NCBI RefSeq assembly: GCF_014207985.1
Contig: NZ_JACHMI010000001.1
Coordinates: forward strand, 7,237,001-7,301,000
Direction of reading: 5' to 3'
DNA from: Nonomuraea rubra
GTDB lineage: Bacteria > Actinomycetota > Actinomycetes > Streptosporangiales > Streptosporangiaceae
Length of the DNA: 64,000 nucleotides
Positions 1 through 7,548 of this stretch are shown here, piece after piece (positions within the stretch are counted from its first letter, which is position 1; each line of letters begins with the position of its first letter). The translations under genes were made by a program, and so were the position numbers. Under the pieces are notes generated by a model. It did not search any database. It worked only from the letters and a program-made list of their open reading frames with translations, and was not told where the DNA came from.

Positions 1-348
1 CATCCCGACCGCCCCGTCTTCGTGCTGGCGCACCTCCACACGCCCAACAACCTCTCCACCTCGGTCCGGCAGGACGGCGGCTCCACCACGGTCAACGCCC
101 CGCCGCTCACGTACTTCGAGATGGAGAGCGGGGTCGGCGGCGACAGCACGCCGAACGACGCGGGCGACAACGCGCAGACCGCCGTCGTGCAGGTCCGCGG
201 CAGCGTCGTCACGATCCGGAACTACGACCTGCGGGCCGGCAGGTGGATCGACCAGACGTGGACGTGGGATGTCGCGAAGGCGGTCGAGGACCCGGAACAC
301 CGGTTCCCGTACTACCTCGTGCCCATGCCCAGGACCCCGTGGCCGTGA
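1..348 (+). CDS. C-terminal part of a secreted metallophosphoesterase-like protein (partial)
   Basis: The reading frame is open from the first base of the window, so the gene begins upstream. The visible 115 residues begin HPDRPVFVLAHLHTPNN, which resembles the His-containing strand near the end of calcineurin-type phosphoesterases (a 'HPxRPVFVxxHxH' pattern). A beta-rich tail with VVQVRGSVVTIRNYDL follows. The stop falls directly before a fibronectin type III-like stretch in another frame, so the original protein probably ended with an FnIII domain and this frame is shifted near its end. Function is inferred from a short region only; another secreted hydrolase is possible. Confidence 0.45.
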   Translation, partial: HPDRPVFVLAHLHTPNNLSTSVRQDGGSTTVNAPPLTYFEMESGVGGDSTPNDAGDNAQTAVVQVRGSVVTIRNYDLRAGRWIDQTWTWDVAKAVEDPEHRFPYYLVPMPRTPWP

Positions 349-450
349 GCTCTCCGGGCTGAAGCCGAACACCGAGTACGAGGTGCGTGTCAGCCCGGTC
401 AACACGTGGGGCGCCGCGCTGACGCCCGCTCGGGCCCTGCTCAGCCGGTC
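341..450 (+). pseudogene. Frameshifted fibronectin type III remnant
   Basis: Immediately after the stop of the preceding gene, frame 2 encodes LSGLKPNTEYEVRVSPVNTW, a typical second half of an FnIII domain (L-x-PNTxYxVRV-x-PVN-x-W-G). No start codon or ribosome binding site precedes it. It is best read as the displaced C-terminal domain of the upstream secreted protein after a frameshift around position 340. It ends at the convergent stop of the MATE gene. Confidence 0.5.
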
Positions 451-1796
451 GCGGCGGCTGCTTGGGCGGCGCTGCCCCTGGCCGACAGCCTTCGTACGTG
501 CCGGATGGCGATGAGCGGCACCGTCACGCCGATCAGGTTGCAGTACGCCACCGCGGCGTAGAAGCCGTCCGCGCTGCCGGCGGCGTGTGCCGCCACCGCG
601 CTGACCGCGACGATCAGGCCGAAGTAGACGGCGTTGAGCACGATGGCCCGGAAGCCGCCGCCGGTCTCCTCCATGACGGTCAGCGAGGCGACCACGGGTC
701 CCTGAACGGCGTAGGTGAGCGCCACGGCGCCCAGGTAACCGCCCGCGGCCGCGGCCACCCCGGCGTCGCCGCCCATCAGCCGCGCCAGCGGGTCATGCAG
801 TGACCAGACCAGCGCCGCGATCACCACGTAGGCCACGACGGTGACCTCGATGCCACCGCGCATCGATGCACGTATTCGCCGCCATTCGCCCGCGCCGCGT
901 TGCTGGTTGATGGTGATCGCTGTGGCTGTACCCAGGACCATGCCAGGCAGCAGCACGACGTTCTGCAGGGTGGAAACGACCGTGAACCCGGCCACCTCGT
1001 TCTCCCCGTAGTTCCCGAGGATGCCGATGACCGCGAGGTTGTACGCGGAGAGCACGAGAAAGGACATGGCGATGGGCACACCGATGCGGCGCAGGTCGCC
1101 GAACACCTCGCGCCGCCAGATCCGGGCGGCCGGCGGATGCCACAACTCGGTGCGGCGCAGCAACACCAGGCCCAGGGTCAGCCCGGTCAGACCCGCTGCC
1201 GCCTCCGCGATGGGCACCGCCGCGATCCCGATGCCGGCACCGAGCCCGAGGCCAGCCACGAGGCCGATCCTCACGCTCGCCGTACAGATGACCAGAACGG
1301 TGGCCTGTCGCACGTACCCATAGCCGCGCAGGCTGGACGCGCACAGCTCCTCCCCCACGACCAGCAGGCCGGCGGCGCTGGTCCAGCGCAGGAAGGAGGC
1401 GAACGTGTCCCGCAGTCCGGCGTCCACATGGAGGAGACCGGTCAGGGAGGGAGCCGCGACCGCGAGGACCAGGTACAGGGCCACACCGAGCCCAAGCCAT
1501 ACCCTGGCCAGGCTGGCGGCGTTCGACATGACGTCCTGGGGGCGCCCGGCCCCCTTGCTGATCGCGGCGGCGACCTGGTTACAGACCGCGAAGCCCACAC
1601 TCAGGGCGAGGACGATGAGGCTGACAGGCTGATACAGGGAACGTACATAAATGACCTCTCCCCCCATATGCCCCAGAATGGCGATAATTCCGAGCTGGGC
1701 AGCGAAATTGAGGGACCCTGCCACGAAAAGGGGAACAGCGAGGCCGGAGATGGTTCGCCACACCCCGCTTCTTTCATGAGCGGCTAAGGGGAACAT
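441..1796 (-). CDS. MATE family efflux transporter
   Basis: Encodes 451 residues forming about twelve hydrophobic helices in two similar halves, the layout of multidrug and toxin extrusion (MATE) exporters, which use a sodium or proton gradient to export drugs or metabolites through the cytoplasmic membrane. The ATG at 1796 is preceded by GGAGG five bases upstream, which decides the start; the frame stays open further upstream but without coding character. The length is normal for the family. A TetR gene lies 218 bp upstream on the same strand, and an inverted repeat sits in the likely promoter (1843-1872), so repression by that TetR is likely. The substrate cannot be told from sequence. Confidence 0.88.
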   Translation of the reverse strand: MFPLAAHERSGVWRTISGLAVPLFVAGSLNFAAQLGIIAILGHMGGEVIYVRSLYQPVSLIVLALSVGFAVCNQVAAAISKGAGRPQDVMSNAASLARVWLGLGVALYLVLAVAAPSLTGLLHVDAGLRDTFASFLRWTSAAGLLVVGEELCASSLRGYGYVRQATVLVICTASVRIGLVAGLGLGAGIGIAAVPIAEAAAGLTGLTLGLVLLRRTELWHPPAARIWRREVFGDLRRIGVPIAMSFLVLSAYNLAVIGILGNYGENEVAGFTVVSTLQNVVLLPGMVLGTATAITINQQRGAGEWRRIRASMRGGIEVTVVAYVVIAALVWSLHDPLARLMGGDAGVAAAAGGYLGAVALTYAVQGPVVASLTVMEETGGGFRAIVLNAVYFGLIVAVSAVAAHAAGSADGFYAAVAYCNLIGVTVPLIAIRHVRRLSARGSAAQAAAATG

Positions 1797-1842
1797 GCGG
1801 ACCTCCGGGACGCAACGGCTCGGACGCGAAGGGCCTGCGGGA

Positions 1843-1872
1843 CGATAGTGACATTCATCGACGAATGTCCAT
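1843..1872 (-). promoter_or_regulatory. Promoter and operator of the MATE gene
   Basis: Read on the minus strand, TGGACA (1872-1867), an 18-bp spacer and TATCGT (1848-1843) form a plausible -35/-10 pair. The spacer holds an imperfect palindrome at 1851-1868 with arms ACATTC and GAATGT. A repressor bound here would block RNA polymerase. The neighbouring TetR at 2015-2590 is the obvious candidate. Confidence 0.5.
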
Positions 1873-2014
1873 GCGGGCCTGGCTGGTAGCGGGCGACGGT
1901 TTCGATGGAGGCCAGGACGTCCTGGACGACGCCCGAGATCGTCATCGGCCCCCGCCGGCCGGGCCACCACGCCGATCATGGGCCTCATCGGCGGATCGGC
2001 TGCGGGCGGGATTC

Positions 2015-2590
2015 TCAGGCCCGGTCGCGGGTCAGGGCCAGCAGTTCGCGCAGCACTTCCGCCGTGAGGTCGGCCAGGGAGCGCGGTTCGTCCTCGCGAA
2101 GCCATTGAGCGAACGCGATCCTGAACACGGTGACGCCCGACTCCGCCGCCAGGGTGGCCGCGAGGTCGTCCACGCCTCGCGCACGCAGGGCGCCCGCGAC
2201 CGCTGCGGCGAGGCTCGCGAGCTTGTGCCGCTCGCGCTCCTGCAGCGCGGGGTTCTGATCGATCACGGACTGCCGGCTTCGCGAACGGTGGCGGCGCTCG
2301 TCCGGGAAGAAGGAGGTCGTCGCGGACCGCAACGCGGAGGCGACGATCTCCATGGGGGACGCGTCCGGCGGCGCGTTCTCCACGCCGGCGAGGAACGCCT
2401 GGGTGAGCAGGTGCTGCCCGTGGAAGAGGACCTCGCGCTTGTCGCTGAAGTGGCGGAAGAACGTGCGCTCTGTCAGGCCGACGGACTGTGCGATCTCCGT
2501 GGCGGTCGTCTGCTCGAACCCGCGGGTCGCGAACAGTTCGAGCGCGGCCTCCTGCAGCCGTTCCGCGGCCCCGGGCTCCCAACGCGTCAT
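2015..2590 (-). CDS. TetR/AcrR family transcriptional regulator
   Basis: Encodes 191 residues. The N-terminal third is a TetR helix-turn-helix: ALELFATRGFEQTTATEIAQ followed by VGLTERTFFRHFSDKREVLF. The C-terminal ligand-binding part is divergent, as usual. An in-frame GTG lies upstream at 2623, but a TAGACT -10 element at 2603-2598 sits seven bases before the ATG at 2590 and there is no Shine-Dalgarno sequence, so a leaderless mRNA starting at that ATG fits best. The gene lies between the MATE exporter (same strand, downstream) and a divergent epimerase gene; both have palindromes in their promoter regions and either could be its target. Confidence 0.85.
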   Translation of the reverse strand: MTRWEPGAAERLQEAALELFATRGFEQTTATEIAQSVGLTERTFFRHFSDKREVLFHGQHLLTQAFLAGVENAPPDASPMEIVASALRSATTSFFPDERRHRSRSRQSVIDQNPALQERERHKLASLAAAVAGALRARGVDDLAATLAAESGVTVFRIAFAQWLREDEPRSLADLTAEVLRELLALTRDRA

Positions 2591-2606
2591 GCGGTCGAGT
2601 CTAGTG

Positions 2607-2670
2607 ATGACAGTGACCGACATGAAGGAGTACGGTGATGTCTGTGGCTGACGTCAGTCACAGACATCAC
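2607..2670 (+). promoter_or_regulatory. Epimerase promoter with a 36-bp near-perfect palindrome
   Basis: ATGACA (2607-2612), an 18-bp spacer and TACGGT (2631-2636) form a likely promoter for the gene at 2722. Overlapping the expected transcription start is a palindrome covering 2635-2670: arms GTGATGTCTGTG and CACAGACATCAC around the core GCTGACGTCAGT. Only one base pair of the 18 is mismatched. Its length suggests two overlapping repressor dimers. The divergent TetR gene at 2590 is the nearest candidate binder. Confidence 0.65.
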
Positions 2671-2721
2671 CCCTAGGAGAACCGCCCCGCCCTGTTGGCG
2701 GTGCGCCGAAGGAGATCCCTC

Positions 2722-3615
2722 ATGCGCGTTTTCGTCACTGGAGCCTCCGGATGGATCGGCTCCGCCGTGACCGACGAGCTCCTCGCCGGCGGTCACGAGG
2801 TCACCGGGCTGGCCAGGTCCGACAAGTCCGCCGCCGCACTGGAGGGCAGAGGAGCCCGTGTCCGCCGCGGCGACCTCGACGATCTCGACGGCATCCGCCT
2901 CGGCGCCCAGGACGCCGAGGCCGTCATCCATCTCGCGAACAAGCACGACTGGTCCGACCCGGCCGGCACGGCGGCGGCCGAACGAGCCGCCGTGCAGGCC
3001 ATCGGCGAGTCGCTGGCGGGAACCGGCCGCCCGTTCCTGATCGCCTCGGGGATCGCCGGCCTCGTCCGGGGCCGGCCCGCCACCGAGGACGACGCGTCCC
3101 CGTTCCACGGCCCCGACTCGCCCCGGGGCGGGAGCGAAAACCTCGCGCTGGAGTTCGCCGGCCGCGGCGTGCACAGCGTGAGCCTGCGTTTCGCGCCGAC
3201 CGTGCACGGCACCGGTGACCACGGGTTCATCGCGGTCCTCGCCGCGATCGCCCGCCAGAAGGGCGTTTCGGGTTACCCGGGCGACGGCGCCAACCGCTGG
3301 GCCGCCGTGCACGTGCGCGACGCCGCCCGCCTGGTCAGCCTCGGCCTCGACAAGGCGCCGGCGGGCGCACGCCTGCATGCCGTCGCCGAGGAGGGGGTCC
3401 CGACCCGCGTGATCGCGGAGGCGATCGGCCGCGCGTTCGACCTTCCCGTCGCCTCGATCGCCCCCGGAGACGTACCGGACCACTTCGGGTGGATCGGCAC
3501 CTTCTTCGGCATGGACCTCGCGGCGACCAGCACCGCGACGCAGAACCTCCTTGGCTGGACGCCCACCGGCCCGGCCCTCGTCGAAGACCTCGACGGTGGC
3601 GCGTACGCGACCTGA
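2722..3615 (+). CDS. NAD-dependent epimerase/dehydratase (SDR superfamily)
   Basis: Encodes 297 residues with an N-terminal Rossmann fold, VFVTGASGWIGSAVTDEL, the GxxGxxG dinucleotide-binding motif of extended SDR enzymes. The ATG at 2722 follows AAGGAG by 8 bases. Where many extended SDRs have YxxxK, this protein reads RGGSENLALEF, so the catalytic Tyr is not visible and it may be an atypical SDR or a sugar-epimerase-like oxidoreductase of unknown substrate. It is monocistronic behind a long palindrome, suggesting tight inducible control. Confidence 0.8.
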   Translation: MRVFVTGASGWIGSAVTDELLAGGHEVTGLARSDKSAAALEGRGARVRRGDLDDLDGIRLGAQDAEAVIHLANKHDWSDPAGTAAAERAAVQAIGESLAGTGRPFLIASGIAGLVRGRPATEDDASPFHGPDSPRGGSENLALEFAGRGVHSVSLRFAPTVHGTGDHGFIAVLAAIARQKGVSGYPGDGANRWAAVHVRDAARLVSLGLDKAPAGARLHAVAEEGVPTRVIAEAIGRAFDLPVASIAPGDVPDHFGWIGTFFGMDLAATSTATQNLLGWTPTGPALVEDLDGGAYAT

Positions 3616-4000
3616 CGGTGACGGCGCCGGGCCGGAGCCGGTGCAGGGCCCAGCCTTCGCCGCGCGAGTCGAGCCCGGCCGCCGGCTCGGTGCGCTCCCG
3701 GCCACGCGGTACGCGTCGCCGCGGATTCCGCCGCACTCGACGCGGAACGGAGGCAGATAGACGGCCAGGCCACCGGCCAAGCCTTCGAGAGCGGTGACGG
3801 AGTCAGCCACGAGCGCCGCGCCGGGCGTCGGGCGAACGCCGGTGATCCCGGAGGTCAGCACGATCGAATCGCCCGGACCTGATGCGAGGCGCCGCGTTCT
3901 CGCGCAGTGACACCCGCCAACTCGCCGCGCCGCCGCAGGCGGGGTTCGGGACGGCCGGCGAACTCGGCGATGAGGCGGCGCAGGTATCCACGAACATGCT
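3616..4000. other. Intergenic stretch without a supported gene
   Basis: No frame here has a convincing start with a ribosome binding site or a recognisable family match. Open frames exist on the minus strand but look like high-GC noise or very old debris. Confidence 0.4.
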
Positions 4001-4018
4001 CTACAGTGGTTGCTGTAG
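4001..4018. promoter_or_regulatory. Inverted repeat at the start of the rsgA leader transcript
   Basis: CTACAG (4001-4006) and CTGTAG (4013-4018) are perfect 6-bp arms around six bases. The left arm overlaps TACAGT, which could be a -10 element. The site lies 42-59 bases upstream of the leader ATG, so it may be an operator or an early transcript hairpin. Confidence 0.4.
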
Positions 4019-4059
4019 CGACGCCCGGTTCGCTCGTGGAGACTGATGGAGGTGAGTTG

Positions 4060-4128
4060 ATGACTGTCGTGGAGACCACCGCTGTGCGCGGTGCCCGGAC
4101 CATCCTCACTTCCCGGGCCTCGTCCTGA
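4060..4128 (+). CDS. 22-residue leader peptide upstream of rsgA
   Basis: The ATG at 4060 is preceded by GGAGGTGA (4049-4056), a perfect 8-base anti-16S match at near-ideal spacing, far stronger than the initiation region of the large gene downstream. The peptide starts MTVVETTAVRGART and ends SRASS, with no membrane segment. CGTGGAGAC occurs at 4035-4043, before the Shine-Dalgarno sequence, and again at 4068-4076, inside the leader. Each copy can pair with GTCTCCAC (4201-4208) at the rsgA initiation region. The layout resembles translational attenuators of ribosome-targeting resistance genes. Translation itself is inferred. Confidence 0.6.
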   Translation: MTVVETTAVRGARTILTSRASS

Positions 4129-4191
4129 CCTTCGCCTGCCTTCCTCCTTCGCTGGAGTAGCACTGGCACGCCTGCCGTCCGGCGGGGCCCC

Positions 4192-5319
4192 TTGTCAAGG
4201 GTCTCCACCTTGTTTCATCAACACACTTCTCAGCAATCTTCCTTCTTCTCCTCCGCGCGCGTTCTGACGCTCGCCGACTACGGCTGGGACGCCGAACGTG
4301 AGCGTTCCTTCGCCCCGTCGCGGGCCGACGGGCTGGTTCCGGGCCGGGTCGTGCGGGCCGAGCGCGGTCTGTGCGACGTCGCCGCCGAGAACGGGTTCGT
4401 CCGCGCGGTGCTTCCTCCGGCGGCCGGTGACCGGCTGACGCCGTGCACCGGTGACTGGGTGGCCGTCCGCCCGGCCACCGCGGCCGGCTCCGACACGGTC
4501 GTGGAGGTGCTGGAGCGCCGGACCGCCGTGGTCCGCTCCTCCTCCTCGCGTACGTCGTGTGGCCAGGTACTGGCCGCGAACGTCGACACCGTGGCGGTGG
4601 CCGTCTCCCTCGCCGATCCGGTCAAGCCCGGGCGGGTCGAGCGGATGCTCGCGCTGGTCTGGGAGAGCGGCGCCACTCCTGTGGTGGTGCTCACCAAGGC
4701 CGACCGGTGCGCGGACGCGCAGCGGGCAACAGACGAGGTGGCCGAGGTCGCACCGGGTGTGGAGGTGCTGGTCACCAGCGCCGCCACCGGCGAGGGCATG
4801 GACGTCCTCGTCGCCGTCCTGTCGGGCACGATCGTTCTGCTCGGTCCCTCGGGCGCGGGCAAGTCCACTCTCGGCAACCGGCTGCTGGGCGAGGACCTCC
4901 TGGCCACCGGCGCGGTGCGCGACGGCGACGGCAAGGGCCGGCACACGACCGCGTGGCGGGAGTTGCTGCCGTTGCCCCACGGCGGGGTCCTGCTGGACAC
5001 GCCAGGTCTGCGCGGTGTGGGCCTGCACGATGCCGACCGGGGCCTGGACCGGGCCTTCGCGGAGATCGTCGAGCTGGCCGAGGACTGCCACTTCAGCGAC
5101 TGTGCCCACGCCACCGAGCCGGGTTGCGCCGTCCTGGCCGCCGTCGAGGACGGCCACCTCACCCAGAGGCGCCTGGACAGCTACCACCGGCTGCAGCGCG
5201 AGAACGCCCATGCCGTCTCCCGCACCGACGCGAGGCTGCGCGCCGAGCTGGAACGGCCCAAGAAGGAAATCGCGCGCCTGGTGCGCGCCCTCAAGCAGTC
5301 CCCGGACTTCAAGGTCTGA
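4192..5319 (+). CDS. rsgA: Ribosome small subunit-dependent GTPase A (RsgA/YjeQ family)
   Basis: Encodes about 375 residues with RsgA architecture: an N-terminal OB-fold region, a circularly permuted GTPase domain with G4 motif VVVLTKAD before G1 GPSGAGKS, G3 DTPGLRG, and a C-terminal zinc knuckle (C-HFSDC-H-x-EPGC). RsgA acts in late maturation of the 30S subunit. The start is uncertain: TTG at 4192 is used here, and TTG at 4210 is also possible; neither has a strong ribosome binding site. A translated leader and complementary sequences precede it, suggesting translational control. The next gene, 17 bp downstream, is a methyltransferase. In some actinomycetes this is a second, inducible RsgA-like copy; whether that holds here is not known. 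Confidence 0.9.
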   Translation: MSRVSTLFHQHTSQQSSFFSSARVLTLADYGWDAERERSFAPSRADGLVPGRVVRAERGLCDVAAENGFVRAVLPPAAGDRLTPCTGDWVAVRPATAAGSDTVVEVLERRTAVVRSSSSRTSCGQVLAANVDTVAVAVSLADPVKPGRVERMLALVWESGATPVVVLTKADRCADAQRATDEVAEVAPGVEVLVTSAATGEGMDVLVAVLSGTIVLLGPSGAGKSTLGNRLLGEDLLATGAVRDGDGKGRHTTAWRELLPLPHGGVLLDTPGLRGVGLHDADRGLDRAFAEIVELAEDCHFSDCAHATEPGCAVLAAVEDGHLTQRRLDSYHRLQRENAHAVSRTDARLRAELERPKKEIARLVRALKQSPDFKV

Positions 5320-5336
5320 CGGAAAGGAATCTGGTC

Positions 5337-6083
5337 ATGGACCTTCCCCGCATCTTCACCATCCGCGAAAGCGGCCACCGCATCCACGACCCGCTGACCC
5401 CCGAAAAGCTCGCCGCCCTCGGCGAGGCGCTCCGCCTCACTCCCGGCACGCGAGTCCTCGACCTGGCCAGCGGCTCGGGCGAGATGCTGTGCACCTGGGC
5501 ACGCGACCTGGGCTTCACCGGCACCGGCGTGGACATCAGCACCCTGTTCACCGAGCAGGCCCGGGCCCGCGCCATCGAGCTCGGCGTCGCCGACCGGGTC
5601 GAGTTCGTCCACGGCGACGCAGCAGGCCACGTCTCCGACGAGCCGGTCGACCTGGCCTGCTGCGTCGGCGCCACCTGGATCGGCGACGGCGTCGCCGGAA
5701 CGGCCGAGCTGCTCAGCCGCAGCCTCCGCCCCGGCGGCCTGATGCTGATCGGCGAGCCGTACTGGCGGCGGACCCCTCCGGACGAGGAGACCGCCATGGC
5801 CTGCCACGCCACCGGCGTGGCCGACTTCCTGCCCCTGCACGGCCTGATCGGGCAATTCGGCGACCTCGGCTACGACGTCGTGGAGATGATGCTGTCCGAC
5901 CAGGACAGCTGGGACCGGTACGCGGCGGCCCAGTGGCTCAGCATGCGCCGCTGGCTCGACCAGAACCCCGACGACGAACTGGCCCCCGAGGTCCGGGAAG
6001 AGCTCACCACAGAGCCCGCCCGGTACGTGCGCTACGGGCGTGAGTACCTCGGCTGGGGAGTCTTCGCCCTCATGAAGCGCTGA
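5337..6083 (+). CDS. Class I SAM-dependent methyltransferase
   Basis: Encodes 248 residues. Motif I VLDLASGSGEML lies near residue 40, followed by an acidic GVDIS strand end and GGLMLIGEPYW after the fourth strand, the normal Rossmann-like SAM-binding layout. The ATG at 5337 follows GGAAAGGAA and starts 17 bp after the rsgA stop, so the two are almost certainly co-transcribed, and a strong hairpin follows at 6097. The substrate is unknown. Linkage to RsgA and a leader peptide makes a ribosome-related or antibiotic-related role worth testing, but nothing in the protein proves it. Confidence 0.85.
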   Translation: MDLPRIFTIRESGHRIHDPLTPEKLAALGEALRLTPGTRVLDLASGSGEMLCTWARDLGFTGTGVDISTLFTEQARARAIELGVADRVEFVHGDAAGHVSDEPVDLACCVGATWIGDGVAGTAELLSRSLRPGGLMLIGEPYWRRTPPDEETAMACHATGVADFLPLHGLIGQFGDLGYDVVEMMLSDQDSWDRYAAAQWLSMRRWLDQNPDDELAPEVREELTTEPARYVRYGREYLGWGVFALMKR

Positions 6084-6096
6084 TCCTCCTGTCCCG

Positions 6097-6132
6097 TGCG
6101 GGGCCCGGAAGTCACAAGGACCGGGCCCCGCA
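6097..6132 (+). terminator. Strong hairpin after the rsgA-methyltransferase operon
   Basis: A perfect 12-bp stem, TGCGGGGCCCGG (6097-6108) with CCGGGCCCCGCA (6121-6132), encloses a 12-base loop. There is no T tract, as is common for actinomycete terminators. It starts 14 bases after the methyltransferase stop. Confidence 0.75.
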
Positions 6133-6189
6133 GTCGTGAGGGGACCTTGGCTTGGAGGGGCGAGGAGCCGGCCTGGGCGGTGATGGGGG

Positions 6190-6357
6190 TCAGCAGCCGC
6201 CGCAGCCGTACGCCGACGGGCCGCACGTGCTCGCCCCGGGCGGGGTGCCTCGCGCGCTCTTGCGGCGGTGCAGCCACCGCGTGCCTCCAGCCGCGGCCAG
6301 CAGCAGGCCCGCTACCGCCAGGAGAGTCTGTTCGGCGAGGGCGGCGCCCTCCCCGGT
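6190..6357 (-). pseudogene. Remnant of a small membrane protein in a decayed metal locus
   Basis: On the minus strand a frame reads TLLAVAGLLLAAAGGTRWLH followed by a basic stretch and a Cys-containing tail ending YGCGGC. It starts inside the end of the MerR-like remnant and has no ATG, GTG or TTG near its beginning. It looks like the 3' part of a one-helix membrane protein belonging to the same decayed heavy-metal cluster. Expression is doubtful. Confidence 0.35.
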
Positions 6358-6755
6358 CAGTTCTCCTTCGGGAGGCGGCCTTCGGCCAGGTCGGCGAAGG
6401 GCAGCGGGCAGTCCGGACAGGTGCAGTTCGTCAGGCTGTCCCAGCCCGCGGAGACCACCTCGGTCGGCGCGGCGCGGATGGTGGTCAGGTCGGCGATCTT
6501 CGCCTGGGCGCGGGCTCGCAGGTCCGGGGTGGGGTGGCCGCGCCGTCCGGTGTCGAGCAGCTCGGCGATCTCCTCCAGCGTGAACCCGAGCCGCTGCGCC
6601 GCCTTCCGCGCAGGTATGGCCCGCTCGACCCCCGCAGCACGATGTCCTGTCTCCTGGCCGGGCACGTTGCGGGCGCCCGGGATGTGCTCGGCGGTGAAGG
6701 CGCCGGCCGGCGGGGCCTCCGCCAACTGCGCGGTCGCGGTCGCCGGCACCGTCAC
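6357..6755 (-). pseudogene. MerR-family metal regulator, DNA-binding domain lost
   Basis: The C-terminal 85 residues match MerR-type heavy-metal regulators: RLGFTLEEIAELLD, a dimerisation helix, and NCTCPDCPLPF with the metal-ligand Cys pattern. The N-terminal helix-turn-helix expected before RLGFTLEE is missing. In its place the frame continues into the tail of another protein and a short rhodanese-like GAFTAEHIPGARNVP stretch. The result is an in-frame fusion of unrelated pieces that could not bind DNA as a normal MerR protein, so it is called a deletion remnant of a mercury or other soft-metal response operon. Confidence 0.6.
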
Positions 6756-6960
6756 TTCCAGCGCCAGGCTGCCGTCGGCGATGGTGAGGGTGAAGGTGAA
6801 GAAGGAGCGGCAGCCGTTCTTCCGGGCCGTCAGTTCCGCGGCCCGGGCGGCGCCACGCCCTGCACCGCGCCGGCGAACAAGGCGTCGAACTCGGCCACGC
6901 GAAGCGGCTGCTCGACGGTCGGCAGGGTGCAGGCGGAGGGCCCAACCCAGGTCAAGGGCA
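6640..6960 (-). pseudogene. Frameshifted remnant of a conserved metal-cluster protein
   Basis: On the minus strand, CTLPTVEQPLRVAEFDALFA begins one frame and stops at 6830; CRSFFTFTLTIADGSLALEV then appears in another frame and runs into the MerR remnant. The two halves together resemble a small actinobacterial protein often encoded beside MerR regulators. The frame change and the fusion indicate a dead gene. The family name is not certain to me. Confidence 0.5.
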
Positions 6961-6999
6961 ATGTTCGTTGGTCATGCCTTGACGGTGAACCTGTACCTA

Positions 7000-7548
7000 G
7001 GTAGAGGGTGCAGGCCCCTGATTGGCGTGGCGCCGAAATCCGGTCCTCCCTGGAGGCTCTTCGCATGCCTGCCCTGATCGCAGGAGTGGTTTGGATCGCC
7101 GTTGCCGGTCACTGTCAAAGGCTCCTTGGACAGGTTCTCGCGTCGTCATTGCCCGCGTCCCTGGCCGGTGTGGTCATCCTGAACAGACGAGAAGAGTCCG
7201 CACGCTCGGAGGTGTTCACATGGACGCCGTCTTCTGTCGTTCGTTCGCGGCCGGTGATGAACGGCCGGTGATGAGCGGCCGGTGATGACAGGCACCTGCC
7301 CCCGGGCCGTGCGCGTTCGGAGGGCGCGCTCATGCAGCGGACCAGTTCTCGCCCTGGCCCTCGTCTGCGCCTCGACCACCGGCAGCGCGACCGATGCCGC
7401 CTGGAACAGGTCCGGCTGAACTCATGACGTCTCCAACCGCGGGAACGACCCCGGTCCGCCGGACGGCGGCGCGCCGGGGCCGTCAAGGCCACCGCCGAGG
7501 CCGCGCTACGGCATCGCACCACGCCCGGCGGGGAACGAAGGAGGTCCG
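7000..7548. other. Intergenic stretch with repeats and a secretion-signal remnant
   Basis: No intact gene is supported. The stretch holds a 14-bp triplicate repeat (7247-7288). At about 7345-7420 one frame reads LALALVCASTTGSATDAAWN, like the hydrophobic start of a secreted or lipoprotein gene, but it has no start in frame and stops shortly after. Confidence 0.4.
7247..7288. repeat. Three tandem copies of a 14-bp unit
   Basis: The unit GCGGCCGGTGATGA occurs at 7247-7260, as ACGGCCGGTGATGA at 7261-7274, and again at 7275-7288. No gene crosses it. It may be simple slippage or a cluster of protein-binding sites. Confidence 0.85.

Noticed and set aside
1797..2582. In-frame extension of the MATE gene by 262 codons upstream
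   Set aside because: The extension overlaps the TetR gene and is Arg-rich without homology; GGAGG before ATG 1796 fixes the start.
3960..4060. WhiB7-type promoter before the rsgA leader
   Set aside because: No AT-rich box with a matching -35 element is present; only a possible -10 (TACAGT) can be seen.
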